A stretch of DNA of 64,000 nt from Myxococcales bacterium (lineage in GTDB: Bacteria > Myxococcota_A > Polyangia > Nannocystales > Nannocystaceae). Shown here piece by piece: positions 33,969 through 42,414 of the stretch. The translations under genes were made by a program, and so were the position numbers. Every line of letters starts with the position of its first letter. The first letter of the stretch is position 1. Location: contig JACKDU010000015.1 in NCBI GenBank assembly GCA_020633335.1, positions 100,333 to 164,332 of the forward strand, written 5' to 3'. The notes under the pieces are model-generated. The model saw only the letters and a program-made list of their open reading frames with translations. It made no database searches and was not told the origin of the DNA.

Positions 33969-35267
33969 CTATCCCCGGGCGCCGCAGGCCGCCGCCGGCA
34001 GCCAGCGATCGCCGTCCACCCGCCAGGAGCCCCGGAGGTCGGCCGGGTCGGCGTAGGGATCGAGGGGCGGGACCCGGCGCGGGAGCTCGGCGGGCGCTGG
34101 CCCGAGGGCGGCTGACGGGGTCCGCGGGCGGCGCTTGCCCTGATCGGGGCGATCGTCGCGGAAGTGGTACGAATAGGCCTCGGCCTCGCGCTCCAGCTCG
34201 ATGAAGCGGACGCACCCGGGCGCCTCGACCTCGTAGCGCCAGCGGAAGGACTCGGTGGTGCCGATCACCCGGGCGCCGGCGTCGTCGTCGTCGCGCTCGC
34301 GCGTGTGCTCGTCGATGGTCGCGCCGAGCGGGAGCGCGGCGCCCAGCGTCCAGCGGTCGCCCGCGATCTCGAGGAGCTCGAGCTGGTAGACACACTCCGA
34401 GAGCTCGGAGCCGCCGCCGCAGCGCGAGACCTCGAGCGGGGCGACGATCCGGGATCCCTCGCGGAGCGGCGCGCGGACGCGCTCGGGCTCGGGGTAGCCC
34501 TCCCCGAGGCCCTCCGGCGTCGCGCAGCGCCAGACGCCCTCGACCCGGAGGCAGAGGAGCGCGTCGGAGCGCCAGGCGGCGTCGCTCGCCTCGAGGGGCC
34601 GCGGCGCGAGGGTCACGAGGGCCTCGAGGGGGCGCGCGTCGACCGGCGTGGGCTCGAGGGTCGGCCCGCTGCCGACGCGGCGAGGGGCCGGGGCCAGGAC
34701 GCCGCGGGCGTCTGACCAGCGGCCCCGCGGCACCCGCGACGCCGCCTTGAACGCGCCCTCCTTGGTGATCGAGAGGACCCCGCCGGCGAAGGCGACGGCG
34801 CTCCGCTCCCCGTCGTCGAAGATCCGGAGCTCGTCGAGGGACGCGGTCGTGCGCCAACAGGTCGGCTCCATCGCCGGCCCGTCCTCCTCCTCCTCATCAT
34901 CATCTTCGGGATCGGCGACCAGGCAGAGGAGCGCGTCCTCCGGGCGGCGGAGGATCACCAGATACGAGCCCGTGAGATCGTAGGTCGCCGGGACCTCCTC
35001 GGGGTGGTCGGCCGCCCATGCCCGGTAGGCCGCGACCTCGGCGGGCTCGGGCGGACCCTGAGGCGCGGGCGGGATCGCGGGCTCGCTGGCCTGCGCGGCG
35101 CTCGGCTCCGGCTCCGCCGCCTCGGCCCCCGCGTCGGCGAGCCGCGCGGGCTCGAGCGACGGTCCGCCGGGCGAGCGCGGTCCCGCCGCGGGGCAGCCGA
35201 CGCCGACGACGACGACGAGGAGCGCGGCGACGAGGCTCGAGGTCCGGGGACGCATCCTGGCCATCAT
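33969..35267 (-). CDS. Lipoprotein, function unknown
   Basis: 432 residues. Signal peptide with lipobox VVGVGC (Cys near 25), a Pro/Ala/Glu linker to about 75, then a mixed domain with an acidic run (DPEDDDEEEEDG near 121-132). No family recognised. Cysteine positions (LCLVAD, TCWRTT, LCLRVEGVWRC, CGGGSELSEC) suggest disulphides. The neighbouring genes on both sides run the same way. Confidence 0.75.
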   Translation of the reverse strand: MMARMRPRTSSLVAALLVVVVGVGCPAAGPRSPGGPSLEPARLADAGAEAAEPEPSAAQASEPAIPPAPQGPPEPAEVAAYRAWAADHPEEVPATYDLTGSYLVILRRPEDALLCLVADPEDDDEEEEDGPAMEPTCWRTTASLDELRIFDDGERSAVAFAGGVLSITKEGAFKAASRVPRGRWSDARGVLAPAPRRVGSGPTLEPTPVDARPLEALVTLAPRPLEASDAAWRSDALLCLRVEGVWRCATPEGLGEGYPEPERVRAPLREGSRIVAPLEVSRCGGGSELSECVYQLELLEIAGDRWTLGAALPLGATIDEHTRERDDDDAGARVIGTTESFRWRYEVEAPGCVRFIELEREAEAYSYHFRDDRPDQGKRRPRTPSAALGPAPAELPRRVPPLDPYADPADLRGSWRVDGDRWLPAAACGARG

Positions 35268-35317
35268 GGCACGTCCACGTCGACCGGATCATTCCCGACG
35301 CACCTTCACCCCGAGGA

Positions 35318-36439
35318 TCACCCCGCGAGCTCCTCGTCGACCAGCGGCATCCGGACGATCCCCGGCGCCCGGCTGGCGATGAGGAGCGCCGACGCGTCGC
35401 GGGTGAAGGCGAGCGCCTCGACCGCGCGCTTCGCCCCGCGGTATGCGATCACATGTCCCGAGGGCCAGACATGCGCGACCACCCCCGCGCGGGTGCCGAC
35501 CGCCAGCCAGCCCCGCGGGTGCCAGGCGAGGCAGGTGAGCTCGGTGCGCTGCGACTTGACGAGCGGGGTGGCGCCGAGGAGCGCGCCGAGGGGGAGGCAG
35601 AGCGCCTCGGCGCCGCCGTCGACCGCGAAGAGGACGAGGTCGCGGCGGCCCTCCTGACCGCCGGCCCCGACCGCGACCAGCGAGCCGTCGGGGCTCAGCG
35701 CGAGCGCGCGCATCTGGTAGGCGAGCCCGCCGCTGCCCATCGTCGCGGCCCAGAGGGGCTCCCAGCCCGGGAGGCGGACGGCGCCGACCTCGAGGAAGCC
35801 GCCGTAGAGCAGCACGTCCTCGCGGCGGGCGAGGAAGGCGAGCCGGCTCCAGCGCTGGTAGACCCCGCACCGGATCAGGGCATCACCTGTCCCCGAGGAC
35901 ACGCAGATCGAGGCGACGCCGTCGGCCTCGGCGTCGGTGAAGAGATCGGCGATCGCTGGGTGGCGGGCGGCGAGCTCAGGCTCGAGCGCCCGCCGGCCGT
36001 GGTAGAAGCCCATCGAGCGGGCGATGAAGCGCCCCTCGTCGACCCAGAGGGCGGGCGCCTGGAGCGGGTAGCGTTCGAGCTCCGCGCCCTCGAGATCGAG
36101 GAGGCGGAGATCGGCGCCCCGCCAGCGCTGCGACTGGCCGGCGACCGGACGGCTCCAGCCGGCCTCGCGGCCGCAGAGGAGGCGCCGCCCCGCGGGGTCG
36201 ACGGCGATCGGCGGCGCGACCCCGGCGATCACCCGCTCGCTCGCCAGGGTCCCGGCAGCCCGGACGTGGAGGACGCCGTCCTCGTCGCCGCCCTGGGCGT
36301 CGAGGACCCGATCGTCGGGGAGGACGACGAGCGAGCGGCCGCGCCGCGACTCGATCGGCGCCTCGGTCGGCAGGGTGAGCCCCGCCGGGCGTCGGGCGCG
36401 GGCGTGGCTCGGGAGGGTGATCGTGTCGATGGTGCGCAT
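35318..36439 (-). CDS. WD40/beta-propeller-like protein, function unknown
   Basis: 373 residues, no signal peptide. Segments near the end resemble WD/propeller blades: MRALALSPDGSLVAVGAGGQ, LTCLAWHPRGWLAVGTRAGVVAHVW and VEALAFTRDASALLIASRAPG. Likely a cytoplasmic propeller used for protein binding. Two copies of the dispersed inverted repeat lie inside this gene. Function unknown. Confidence 0.7.
   Translation of the reverse strand: MRTIDTITLPSHARARRPAGLTLPTEAPIESRRGRSLVVLPDDRVLDAQGGDEDGVLHVRAAGTLASERVIAGVAPPIAVDPAGRRLLCGREAGWSRPVAGQSQRWRGADLRLLDLEGAELERYPLQAPALWVDEGRFIARSMGFYHGRRALEPELAARHPAIADLFTDAEADGVASICVSSGTGDALIRCGVYQRWSRLAFLARREDVLLYGGFLEVGAVRLPGWEPLWAATMGSGGLAYQMRALALSPDGSLVAVGAGGQEGRRDLVLFAVDGGAEALCLPLGALLGATPLVKSQRTELTCLAWHPRGWLAVGTRAGVVAHVWPSGHVIAYRGAKRAVEALAFTRDASALLIASRAPGIVRMPLVDEELAG
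35454..35467 (-). repeat. Dispersed inverted repeat, copy 8 (inside propeller gene)
   Basis: TGGCC-CTCG-GGACA followed by TGTGAT on the minus strand, read as TGG-CCC-TCG-GGA-CAT-GTG, a different frame from copies 3, 5 and 9. Confidence 0.6.
35888..35901 (-). repeat. Dispersed inverted repeat, copy 9 (inside propeller gene)
   Basis: Perfect TGTCC-TCGG-GGACA followed by GGTGAT on the minus strand, read as TCC-TCG-GGG-ACA-GGT-GAT. Confidence 0.65.
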
Positions 36440-36497
36440 CGCGGGCGGGGAGCCCGTGATACCGCGATTGCGCGGGGAGCGGAGCGCCGCGGGCCGC

Positions 36498-37394
36498 TCA
36501 GCGACGGAGCCGCGTCCGCACCGGGCAATGATCCGAGACCGCGTGGAAGTCCGGCGGCGCCTCGTCCTGCTCCGCGCAGTCGAGCGCCGCGCACATCCCC
36601 AGGGCCTCGGCGTCGCCGAGATCGAGCTCCGCGGGCGCGAGGACGTGATCGAGGAGGCTGATCGCGTAGCGCCCGTCCTTCTGCCAGTACATCGAGCAGG
36701 CGAGCCCGCCGGTCGGCAGCTGGAGGCCGTGGGCGGCGACCTGCTCGTCGATGAAGCGGCGCTCGGGATGCCCCGGGTGGCGGTAGCCGGTGCTGTTGAA
36801 GTCGCCAGCGACGATCACCGGCGCGGAGAGCTCGGCCTCGATCGCCGCGCGGGCGCCGAGGAGCCAGGCCCACTCGGCGCGACGGAGCGCGTGATCCTCG
36901 GGCGAGTCGAGCGCCTTGAGGTGGACCGAGATCAGCGCGAGCTCGTCTCCGCCGTCGACCCGGCCGAGGCGGGTGAGCGCGGCCGCTGGCTGTCCCCATG
37001 GACAGGTCTTCGCGTCGGGGCTGAGCGGCCGCTGCTCGATCAGCGCGTAGCGCTCGGCGTCGTAGACCACCCCGAGGTGGAGCCCCTCGATCCCGCGGCA
37101 CGAGGGCGAGAGCGCGTGGGCATAGGCGCGGCCGGCCGCCTCGCCCGCGCGCTCGACCACGGCCGCGAAGCGCCGGCGGTCGCGGATCTCCTGGACGGCG
37201 ATCGCGTCGGCGTCGATCGCCGCGATCGCCCGGGCGACGGCGTCGGGATCGGTCGCCTCGCCGGGGAAGATGCGGATGTTGAAGGTCGCCAGGGTCTCCG
37301 GCGCGGGCCGCCGACACCACCAGAGGAGGAGCGCGACGGCGAGGAGGAGGAGCAGCACGCGGCGGCGACGACGACGGCGACGACGGCTCTCCAT
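36498..37394 (-). CDS. Endonuclease/exonuclease/phosphatase family protein, membrane-anchored
   Basis: 298 residues. An Arg-rich start and one membrane helix (about 13-27) anchor it, with the catalytic domain probably outside. Metal-dependent hydrolase motifs: TFNIRIF near 38, AVQEIRDRRRF with catalytic Glu, LISVHLKALD, AGDFNSTGY and final SDHCPVRT. This fold cleaves phosphodiesters or phosphomonoesters (DNA, sphingomyelin, inositol phosphates). First of four minus-strand genes, divergent from the DJ-1 gene. Confidence 0.88.
   Translation of the reverse strand: MESRRRRRRRRRVLLLLLAVALLLWWCRRPAPETLATFNIRIFPGEATDPDAVARAIAAIDADAIAVQEIRDRRRFAAVVERAGEAAGRAYAHALSPSCRGIEGLHLGVVYDAERYALIEQRPLSPDAKTCPWGQPAAALTRLGRVDGGDELALISVHLKALDSPEDHALRRAEWAWLLGARAAIEAELSAPVIVAGDFNSTGYRHPGHPERRFIDEQVAAHGLQLPTGGLACSMYWQKDGRYAISLLDHVLAPAELDLGDAEALGMCAALDCAEQDEAPPDFHAVSDHCPVRTRLRR
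36991..37004 (+). repeat. Dispersed inverted repeat, copy 10 (inside EEP gene, opposite polarity)
   Basis: Perfect TGTCC-CCAT-GGACA on the plus strand followed by GGT. The better tail is on the plus strand, unlike the other copies. Confidence 0.6.
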
Positions 37395-37496
37395 CGTCGA
37401 CCACCCTAGCGCCCGCCCGCGCGGACGGTCAATCGCCGCAGGATCCGAGCGAGCGGCGCGCTCGCGGACACGCCGGGGCTCTGGCAAGCTGCGGCC

Positions 37497-38108
37497 ATGC
37501 GCGGGCCGACCCGGATCCAGATCGTCGTCTTCGACGGCTTCGACGAGCTCGACGCCGTCGGCCCCTTTGAGGTGCTCCGCGCGGCCGAGCGCGCCGGCGC
37601 GCCGCTCCGCACCCGCTGGGTCGCGGCCGAGGCATGCGAGCGGGTCGAGGGCGGCCACGGCCTTCGGATCGGCGTCGACGGGGTGGTCGACGGCGAGTGC
37701 GAGTGGATCCTCGTCCCCGGCGGCGCCTGGACCAACCCCGAGGTCCCGGGGTGCGGCCTTGAGATCCGCCGCGGCGTCCTCCCGCGGCGCCTCGCCGACC
37801 TCCGCGCGCGCGGCCTCGGGATGGCCGCGGTCTGCACCGGGACGATGCTCCTCGCGGCCGCCGGGATCACCCGCGGGCGCCGGGCGATCACCCACCACGT
37901 GGCGATCGACGCCCTCGCCGCGAGCGGGGCCGAGGTCGTGCGCGCGCGGGTCGTCGACGACGGCGATCTGCTCACCGCAGGCGGCGTCACCTCGGGCCTC
38001 GACCTCGCGCTCCACATGGTCGCCCGCTTCGCCGGCGCCGACGCGGCCGCGGCCGGCGGCGTGCGGATGGAGTACCCGAGCGCCCCCTGGGCGCAGGGCG
38101 CGGAGTAG
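37497..38108 (+). CDS. DJ-1/PfpI family protein (isonitrile hydratase-like)
   Basis: 203 residues. IQIVVFDGFDELDAVGPFEVL at 8-28 is the family start; the nucleophile elbow is AVCTGTMLLAAAG with Cys near 119, and TAGGVTSGLDLALHMV near 160. This branch includes isonitrile hydratase and regulator-type glutamine amidotransferase-like proteins. Its stop is 17 bases before the MBL-fold gene, so the two form an operon. Confidence 0.87.
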   Translation: MRGPTRIQIVVFDGFDELDAVGPFEVLRAAERAGAPLRTRWVAAEACERVEGGHGLRIGVDGVVDGECEWILVPGGAWTNPEVPGCGLEIRRGVLPRRLADLRARGLGMAAVCTGTMLLAAAGITRGRRAITHHVAIDALAASGAEVVRARVVDDGDLLTAGGVTSGLDLALHMVARFAGADAAAAGGVRMEYPSAPWAQGAE

Positions 38109-38125
38109 GAGCAGGAGCAGGAGCA
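38107..38125 (+). promoter_or_regulatory. Tandem AGGAGC ribosome-binding repeats
   Basis: Directly after the DJ-1 stop, AGGAGC is repeated three times, then the GTG start of the MBL gene. Each unit is a good Shine-Dalgarno core; the closest is about 7 bases from the GTG, which decides the start. Confidence 0.55.
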
Positions 38126-39580
38126 GTGCTGCGCGCGACCTTCCTCGGCCACCAGGGCTGGCTCGTCCGCGGCGGCGACACCCACGTCCTCGTCGATCCG
38201 CTCCTCGGCGCCGGCTTCGGCCACGGCGGCCTCTGCGGCGAGCTCTACCCGCCGCGGCGCCTCGACCTCGCGGCCTTCCCGGCGATCGACGCGGTCGTGC
38301 TCTCGCACGAGCACGACGATCACTTCGACGTCCCCTCGCTCCTCCGCCTCGATCGGCGGATCCCGATCTACTTCCCCGAGCGCGGGTCGATCGCCGGCCG
38401 CGGGCTCCTGCGCGAGCTCGGCTTCGCGGTGCGCCCGCTCGCGCCGGCGGCCGACCACGCGATCGGCGAGCTCCGCCTGCGGACCTTCGTCGCCGATCAC
38501 CGCGGCGCCGATCTCGGTGACGAGTGGGAGGTCGCGCCGATGATCCTCCGCGATCGGGCGGGCGACGGCGCCCTCGCCTCGTCGATCGACGTCCCGCCGC
38601 CGCCGGCGATGCTCGCGGCCCTCGGCGAGCTCGCGCCGCGCCCGGGGATCTGGGCCCACGCGAGCAACACCTCGATCGCCGCCCACCAGCGCCTCGGGGC
38701 GACCACCGCGGCCCCGCCGAGCGACGCGGCCGCGATCACCTCGGCGCTCCTCCAGCGCTACGCGGCGATCGAGCGGGCCTGGGGGGCGCCGGCCGCCCTG
38801 GCGATCGTCGGCGGCGGCTGGAGCTTCCCGGGGGAGCGCGCCTGGCAGAACCACGCCGCCTTCCCGGTCGAGGGCGAGCGCCTCGCCGCCGCCCTCGCGG
38901 CCGTCGCCCCCGACACGCGCTGCCTCGCCGCGCTCCCCGGGACGACGCTGACGATGGTCGGCGGCGAGCTGGTCGGGCTCGAGGACGAGGCGCCCTTCGT
39001 CGCCGCCCTCCCGCGCGAGCGCTGGCCGGCCCGCGACTACCGCCCGGGGATCGCCGCGGTCGCCGAGTACGGGCCCGCGAGCGGCGAGCGGGGCTTCGAC
39101 GAGCGCCGCCTCGGCGAGCTCTTCGCCGGCCTCGACGACCTCGCCCGCCACCTCTACGGCGGCGCGCTCTTCCGCGCGCTCATGGCCCTCGATCCCGGCG
39201 AGTGCGGCGGCCGGCTGCCTGCGATCGCCCTCCGGCTCCGCCAGGATCCCGCCGGGGCGGCGCTGGTGCTCCGCTACGATCCGTCCGCCTGCTGCTTCAG
39301 ACAGGTCGAGAGCGCCGCGCCGAGCGAGGAGTTCGTCGGCGGGATCGAGTGCTGGGCGAGCGACCTCCTCGGCCTCTTCGCCGGCGAGCTGGGCCCGAGC
39401 GCGCTCTGCTACGCCGGCCGCCTGCGGGTGTGGAACCATGCGCCGCGGCGGCTCTGGGTCTCGCCGCACCTCCTCTGGACCTTCGCCCACCCGCTCCGGC
39501 GGCCGGCGGCGACGGCCCGGCTCTATCGCCGGCTGGTCGCGGCGGCCGGCGCGATCACGCCGGTGATCCGCGGCGCCTAG
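38126..39580 (+). CDS. MBL-fold metallohydrolase
   Basis: 484 residues from a GTG. Metallo-beta-lactamase fold with the signature SHEHDDHFD at about 64-72 and the preceding strand GHQGWLVRGGDTHVLVDPLLG; UlaG-like opening. The C-terminal 250 residues do not resemble the standard fold and may be an extra domain. It follows the DJ-1 gene in an operon and ends tail-to-tail with the phosphoesterase gene, the two stops sharing one CTAG (39577-39580). Substrate unknown. Confidence 0.85.
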   Translation: MLRATFLGHQGWLVRGGDTHVLVDPLLGAGFGHGGLCGELYPPRRLDLAAFPAIDAVVLSHEHDDHFDVPSLLRLDRRIPIYFPERGSIAGRGLLRELGFAVRPLAPAADHAIGELRLRTFVADHRGADLGDEWEVAPMILRDRAGDGALASSIDVPPPPAMLAALGELAPRPGIWAHASNTSIAAHQRLGATTAAPPSDAAAITSALLQRYAAIERAWGAPAALAIVGGGWSFPGERAWQNHAAFPVEGERLAAALAAVAPDTRCLAALPGTTLTMVGGELVGLEDEAPFVAALPRERWPARDYRPGIAAVAEYGPASGERGFDERRLGELFAGLDDLARHLYGGALFRALMALDPGECGGRLPAIALRLRQDPAGAALVLRYDPSACCFRQVESAAPSEEFVGGIECWASDLLGLFAGELGPSALCYAGRLRVWNHAPRRLWVSPHLLWTFAHPLRRPAATARLYRRLVAAAGAITPVIRGA

Positions 39581-42267
39581 TCGTCGTCCTCCCAGACGCC
39601 GATCGGACGCTGCCGACAATCCGCCGCGGGCCCGAGCGCCGGCAGCTCGGGCGCCGCCTCGCCGCGGGCGCGCAGGGTCGCGCGGTAGACCGCCCACTCG
39701 GCGTCGAAGGCGTGGGCCTCCTCCTCGGCCTCCTCGGGATCGTCGACCTCGCGGAGGCGGGCGCTGATCCGGGCGTCCGCCTGCGCCCGGCTCTGCTCGC
39801 CGCGGCGCCACCGGAAGTACTCCTCGTAGACCACCTGGAGGCCGGGGTTGCGGTCGGGGCTGCGGAAGTCCATGCAGCGGCTGGCGGCGACGCCGGGCAT
39901 CGACACGGCGGCGATCTCCTCGGGGTACTCGCGCGGCCGTAGCTCGTAGGGCGTGAGGTCGGGGACCGAGGTGAAGAGGTCGTACATCGGCGCGGCCGCG
40001 GCGTCGGGGCGGCCGAGCGGCGGCAAGCCGAGGATCCGCTCGATCGTCGCGAAGATGTGGCTGAAGGAGTAGTGGGCGTGGGAGACGTAGCCGCGCCGCG
40101 CCCAGGGGCTGACCACGGTGATGAAGCCGCGGTGGGCGTCGACGTGGTCCTCGCACCCCTGGGGGTCGTCCTGGACGATGAAGACCGCGCTCGACCCCCA
40201 GAAGGGCGAGTGCGCCAGCGCGTCGACGACGATGCCGACCGCGAGGTCGTTGTCGGCGACCATCGACTCGGGGGTCGGCTTGCCCGGGGTGACGCCGACG
40301 CCGTGGTCGTTGGGGAGGAGGAGGTAGGTGAACTCGGCGAGCTCGCCGGCGGTGATCCGCTCGGCGACGTAGGTCGCCTTGTCCTCGTCCTTGACGTCGT
40401 AGTTGACGAGCACCCCGCCGGGGTACTTGCCGTCGCTGAACTTTGAGATCGGCCCCTTCGAGCTCTCCGCGCCGAGGCCGACGATCTCGCCGTAGATCCG
40501 CAGGGTGACGTCGAGGTCGACGAGCCAGGTGAAGAAGGAGCCGCGATCGGGGCGGGCGACGTCGAGGAGCGGGTAGAGCCCCCAGACGTCGTACTCGTCG
40601 CGGTCCTGCCAGATCCGCTCGACCCACTCGGTGATGTGGGCGTTGACCAGCGCGGTGTGGCCGACGTCGGACTCGGCGGCGTCGGCGTAGAAGTTGTCGG
40701 CGATGTTGAACTCGACCGCGAGCGCCCGCTGGTTCGGGGTGGTCGCCGACGGGAACATCTGCAGCGCCGGGTCGCGCTCGGCGTCGACCTCGAGCTCGCC
40801 GAAGAGGCAGTCGTAGGTCTTGTTCTCCTTGACGATCAGGATCACGTGCTCGATCGGCGAGGCGACGTCGGGGGCGAGCGGGTGCTCGTCGCCGCAGGTG
40901 AAGGGGAGCATGTCGAGGGGGCGGCGAAAGTTGGCGACCGCCTCGTCGGTCGCCGACGCGAGGTCGAGGGCGCCGAGGTCGACGAAGGTGACGCTCCCCC
41001 GCCGCTTCTTCTTGGCGTCGCCGCCGGGCCCGGCGATCCCCGCCCCCTTCCCCTCGGTGACCACCATCGCGTCGCCGTCGGGGGAGATCGCCACGTCGGT
41101 CGGGTAGAGCGCGGTCGGGATCGATCCGAGGAGCTCGAGGGTCTCGCCGTCGAGGATCGAGATCGCGTTGTCGGCCCCGCGGACCGCGTAGAGGCGCCCG
41201 GACGCGGGGTCGTAGCGGACGGCGCCGACGTTGGAATTGGGGAGCGGGATCCCCTCTCCGTCGGTGAATTCGGGCTCGGCGACCGGCGCCTCGAGGACCA
41301 CCTTCCCGCTGGCCGTGTCGATCGCCGCGACCCGATCGGCGCCGGAGACCGCGACGTAGACCCGGCCGCCGTCGGGGGTGACCGCGAGGCCGGCCGGCGA
41401 GGTCGGCAGCGCCAGGGTCGACTTCACCGCGCCGCCGATGAGGTCGACGATCGCCACCTCCTCGCCGCTGAACTCGGTGACGTAGAGCTCGTCGCGGCCG
41501 GGGATCCAGGCGACGTCGTAGGATTCGAAGCCGACCGGGATCGTCCGGGTCACGGTCAGGGTGGCGGCGTCGACCTCGGTGATCGAGGTCGCGTCGAAGG
41601 CGGCGATCCAGAGGGTCGAGCCGTCGGCGTTCTGGGCGATCCCGGCGCTCCACGAGGCACCGGCGATCTCACCCGCCGCGCTCAGGGTCCCGTCGCCGCC
41701 CACGTCGTAGACGTCGACCCCGCCCGGCTCGCCGCGCGACGCGTAGACCCGGCCGCCGTCGGCCGCGACCGCGAGCCCGTGGAAGGCGCCCGCGCGCTCG
41801 ATCGTCTGGATCACCTCGTGGGTCGCGCGGTCGAGGACGAAGAGCGCGCGGGTCGAGCGGCTCCCGGAGGCGACGTAGACGACGTCGTGGACCGGGTGGA
41901 GGGCGGCGTCGAGCGGGAAGCCGTCGACCACCGTCGAGGGGCCGTGGGGCGTGGCGATCCGGCCGGTGAAGCCGATCACCGCGCCGCCCTCCTGGGGCCC
42001 GGGCCGCAGGGTCGCCTCGGGCGGCGGATCGACGACGCAGAGGATCGGCTCGCCGTCGGTGTCGGTGTCGGTGCCGGTGTCGCTCTCGCCGGCGCTGGTC
42101 GTCGTCGCACCGCTCGTGTCGCCGCCGCTCGTGGTGGCGCCCGTGGTCTCGCCCGCGCTCGCGGTCGCCGTCTCCGTCGCCGTCGCCGAGCTCGCGGGCG
42201 GCGGATCGCCGCAGCCCGCGGCGAGGGCGACGAGGAGGAGGGCGGTCGTGGGGGCGCGCGCTCGCAT
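39577..42267 (-). CDS. Lipoprotein phosphoesterase with N-terminal beta-propeller
   Basis: 896 residues. Lipobox near LAAGC (Cys19), Thr/Ser/Gly/Asp linker (about 25-75), a YVTN/NHL-type beta-propeller (about 100-430: VYVASGSRSTRALFVLD, PTSPAGLAVTPDGGRVYVAVSG, YPTDVAISPDGDAMVV) and a phosphoesterase domain of the phospholipase C/acid phosphatase family (from about 470: PIEHVILIVKENKTYDCLFG; later LVNAHITEW, HDVD-like segment EDHVDAHRGFITVVSPWARRG). Expected on the outer surface or in the periplasm, hydrolysing phosphate esters. The two-domain fusion is common in soil bacteria. Identification of both domains is firm, substrate unknown. Confidence 0.9.
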   Translation of the reverse strand: MRARAPTTALLLVALAAGCGDPPPASSATATETATASAGETTGATTSGGDTSGATTTSAGESDTGTDTDTDGEPILCVVDPPPEATLRPGPQEGGAVIGFTGRIATPHGPSTVVDGFPLDAALHPVHDVVYVASGSRSTRALFVLDRATHEVIQTIERAGAFHGLAVAADGGRVYASRGEPGGVDVYDVGGDGTLSAAGEIAGASWSAGIAQNADGSTLWIAAFDATSITEVDAATLTVTRTIPVGFESYDVAWIPGRDELYVTEFSGEEVAIVDLIGGAVKSTLALPTSPAGLAVTPDGGRVYVAVSGADRVAAIDTASGKVVLEAPVAEPEFTDGEGIPLPNSNVGAVRYDPASGRLYAVRGADNAISILDGETLELLGSIPTALYPTDVAISPDGDAMVVTEGKGAGIAGPGGDAKKKRRGSVTFVDLGALDLASATDEAVANFRRPLDMLPFTCGDEHPLAPDVASPIEHVILIVKENKTYDCLFGELEVDAERDPALQMFPSATTPNQRALAVEFNIADNFYADAAESDVGHTALVNAHITEWVERIWQDRDEYDVWGLYPLLDVARPDRGSFFTWLVDLDVTLRIYGEIVGLGAESSKGPISKFSDGKYPGGVLVNYDVKDEDKATYVAERITAGELAEFTYLLLPNDHGVGVTPGKPTPESMVADNDLAVGIVVDALAHSPFWGSSAVFIVQDDPQGCEDHVDAHRGFITVVSPWARRGYVSHAHYSFSHIFATIERILGLPPLGRPDAAAAPMYDLFTSVPDLTPYELRPREYPEEIAAVSMPGVAASRCMDFRSPDRNPGLQVVYEEYFRWRRGEQSRAQADARISARLREVDDPEEAEEEAHAFDAEWAVYRATLRARGEAAPELPALGPAADCRQRPIGVWEDDD

Positions 42268-42414
42268 CGCGCCCACGCTAGCACCTCGGGCGACGCCCGC
42301 GGGCCTACGCAGCGTCCGGGTGACGCCCGGGGACGTGGGGGCGCGAGGGCCCATCCTCGCGGGGACGCGTGCGGGTGGCGACCTCCCCGTCGATCGGGTA
42401 CTTCTACGCCTCCC

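Noticed and set aside
39280..39315. Possible twelfth copy of the dispersed inverted repeat
   Set aside because: TGCTG-CTTC-AGACAGGT at about 39288 has the tail but two or three mismatches in the left arm, so I did not count it.
37406..41653. 1,415-codon minus-strand frame
   Set aside because: It runs over plus-strand genes and over another frame of the phosphoesterase gene; its sequence is Arg/Asp/Pro-rich with no domain. The MBL and phosphoesterase genes explain the region.
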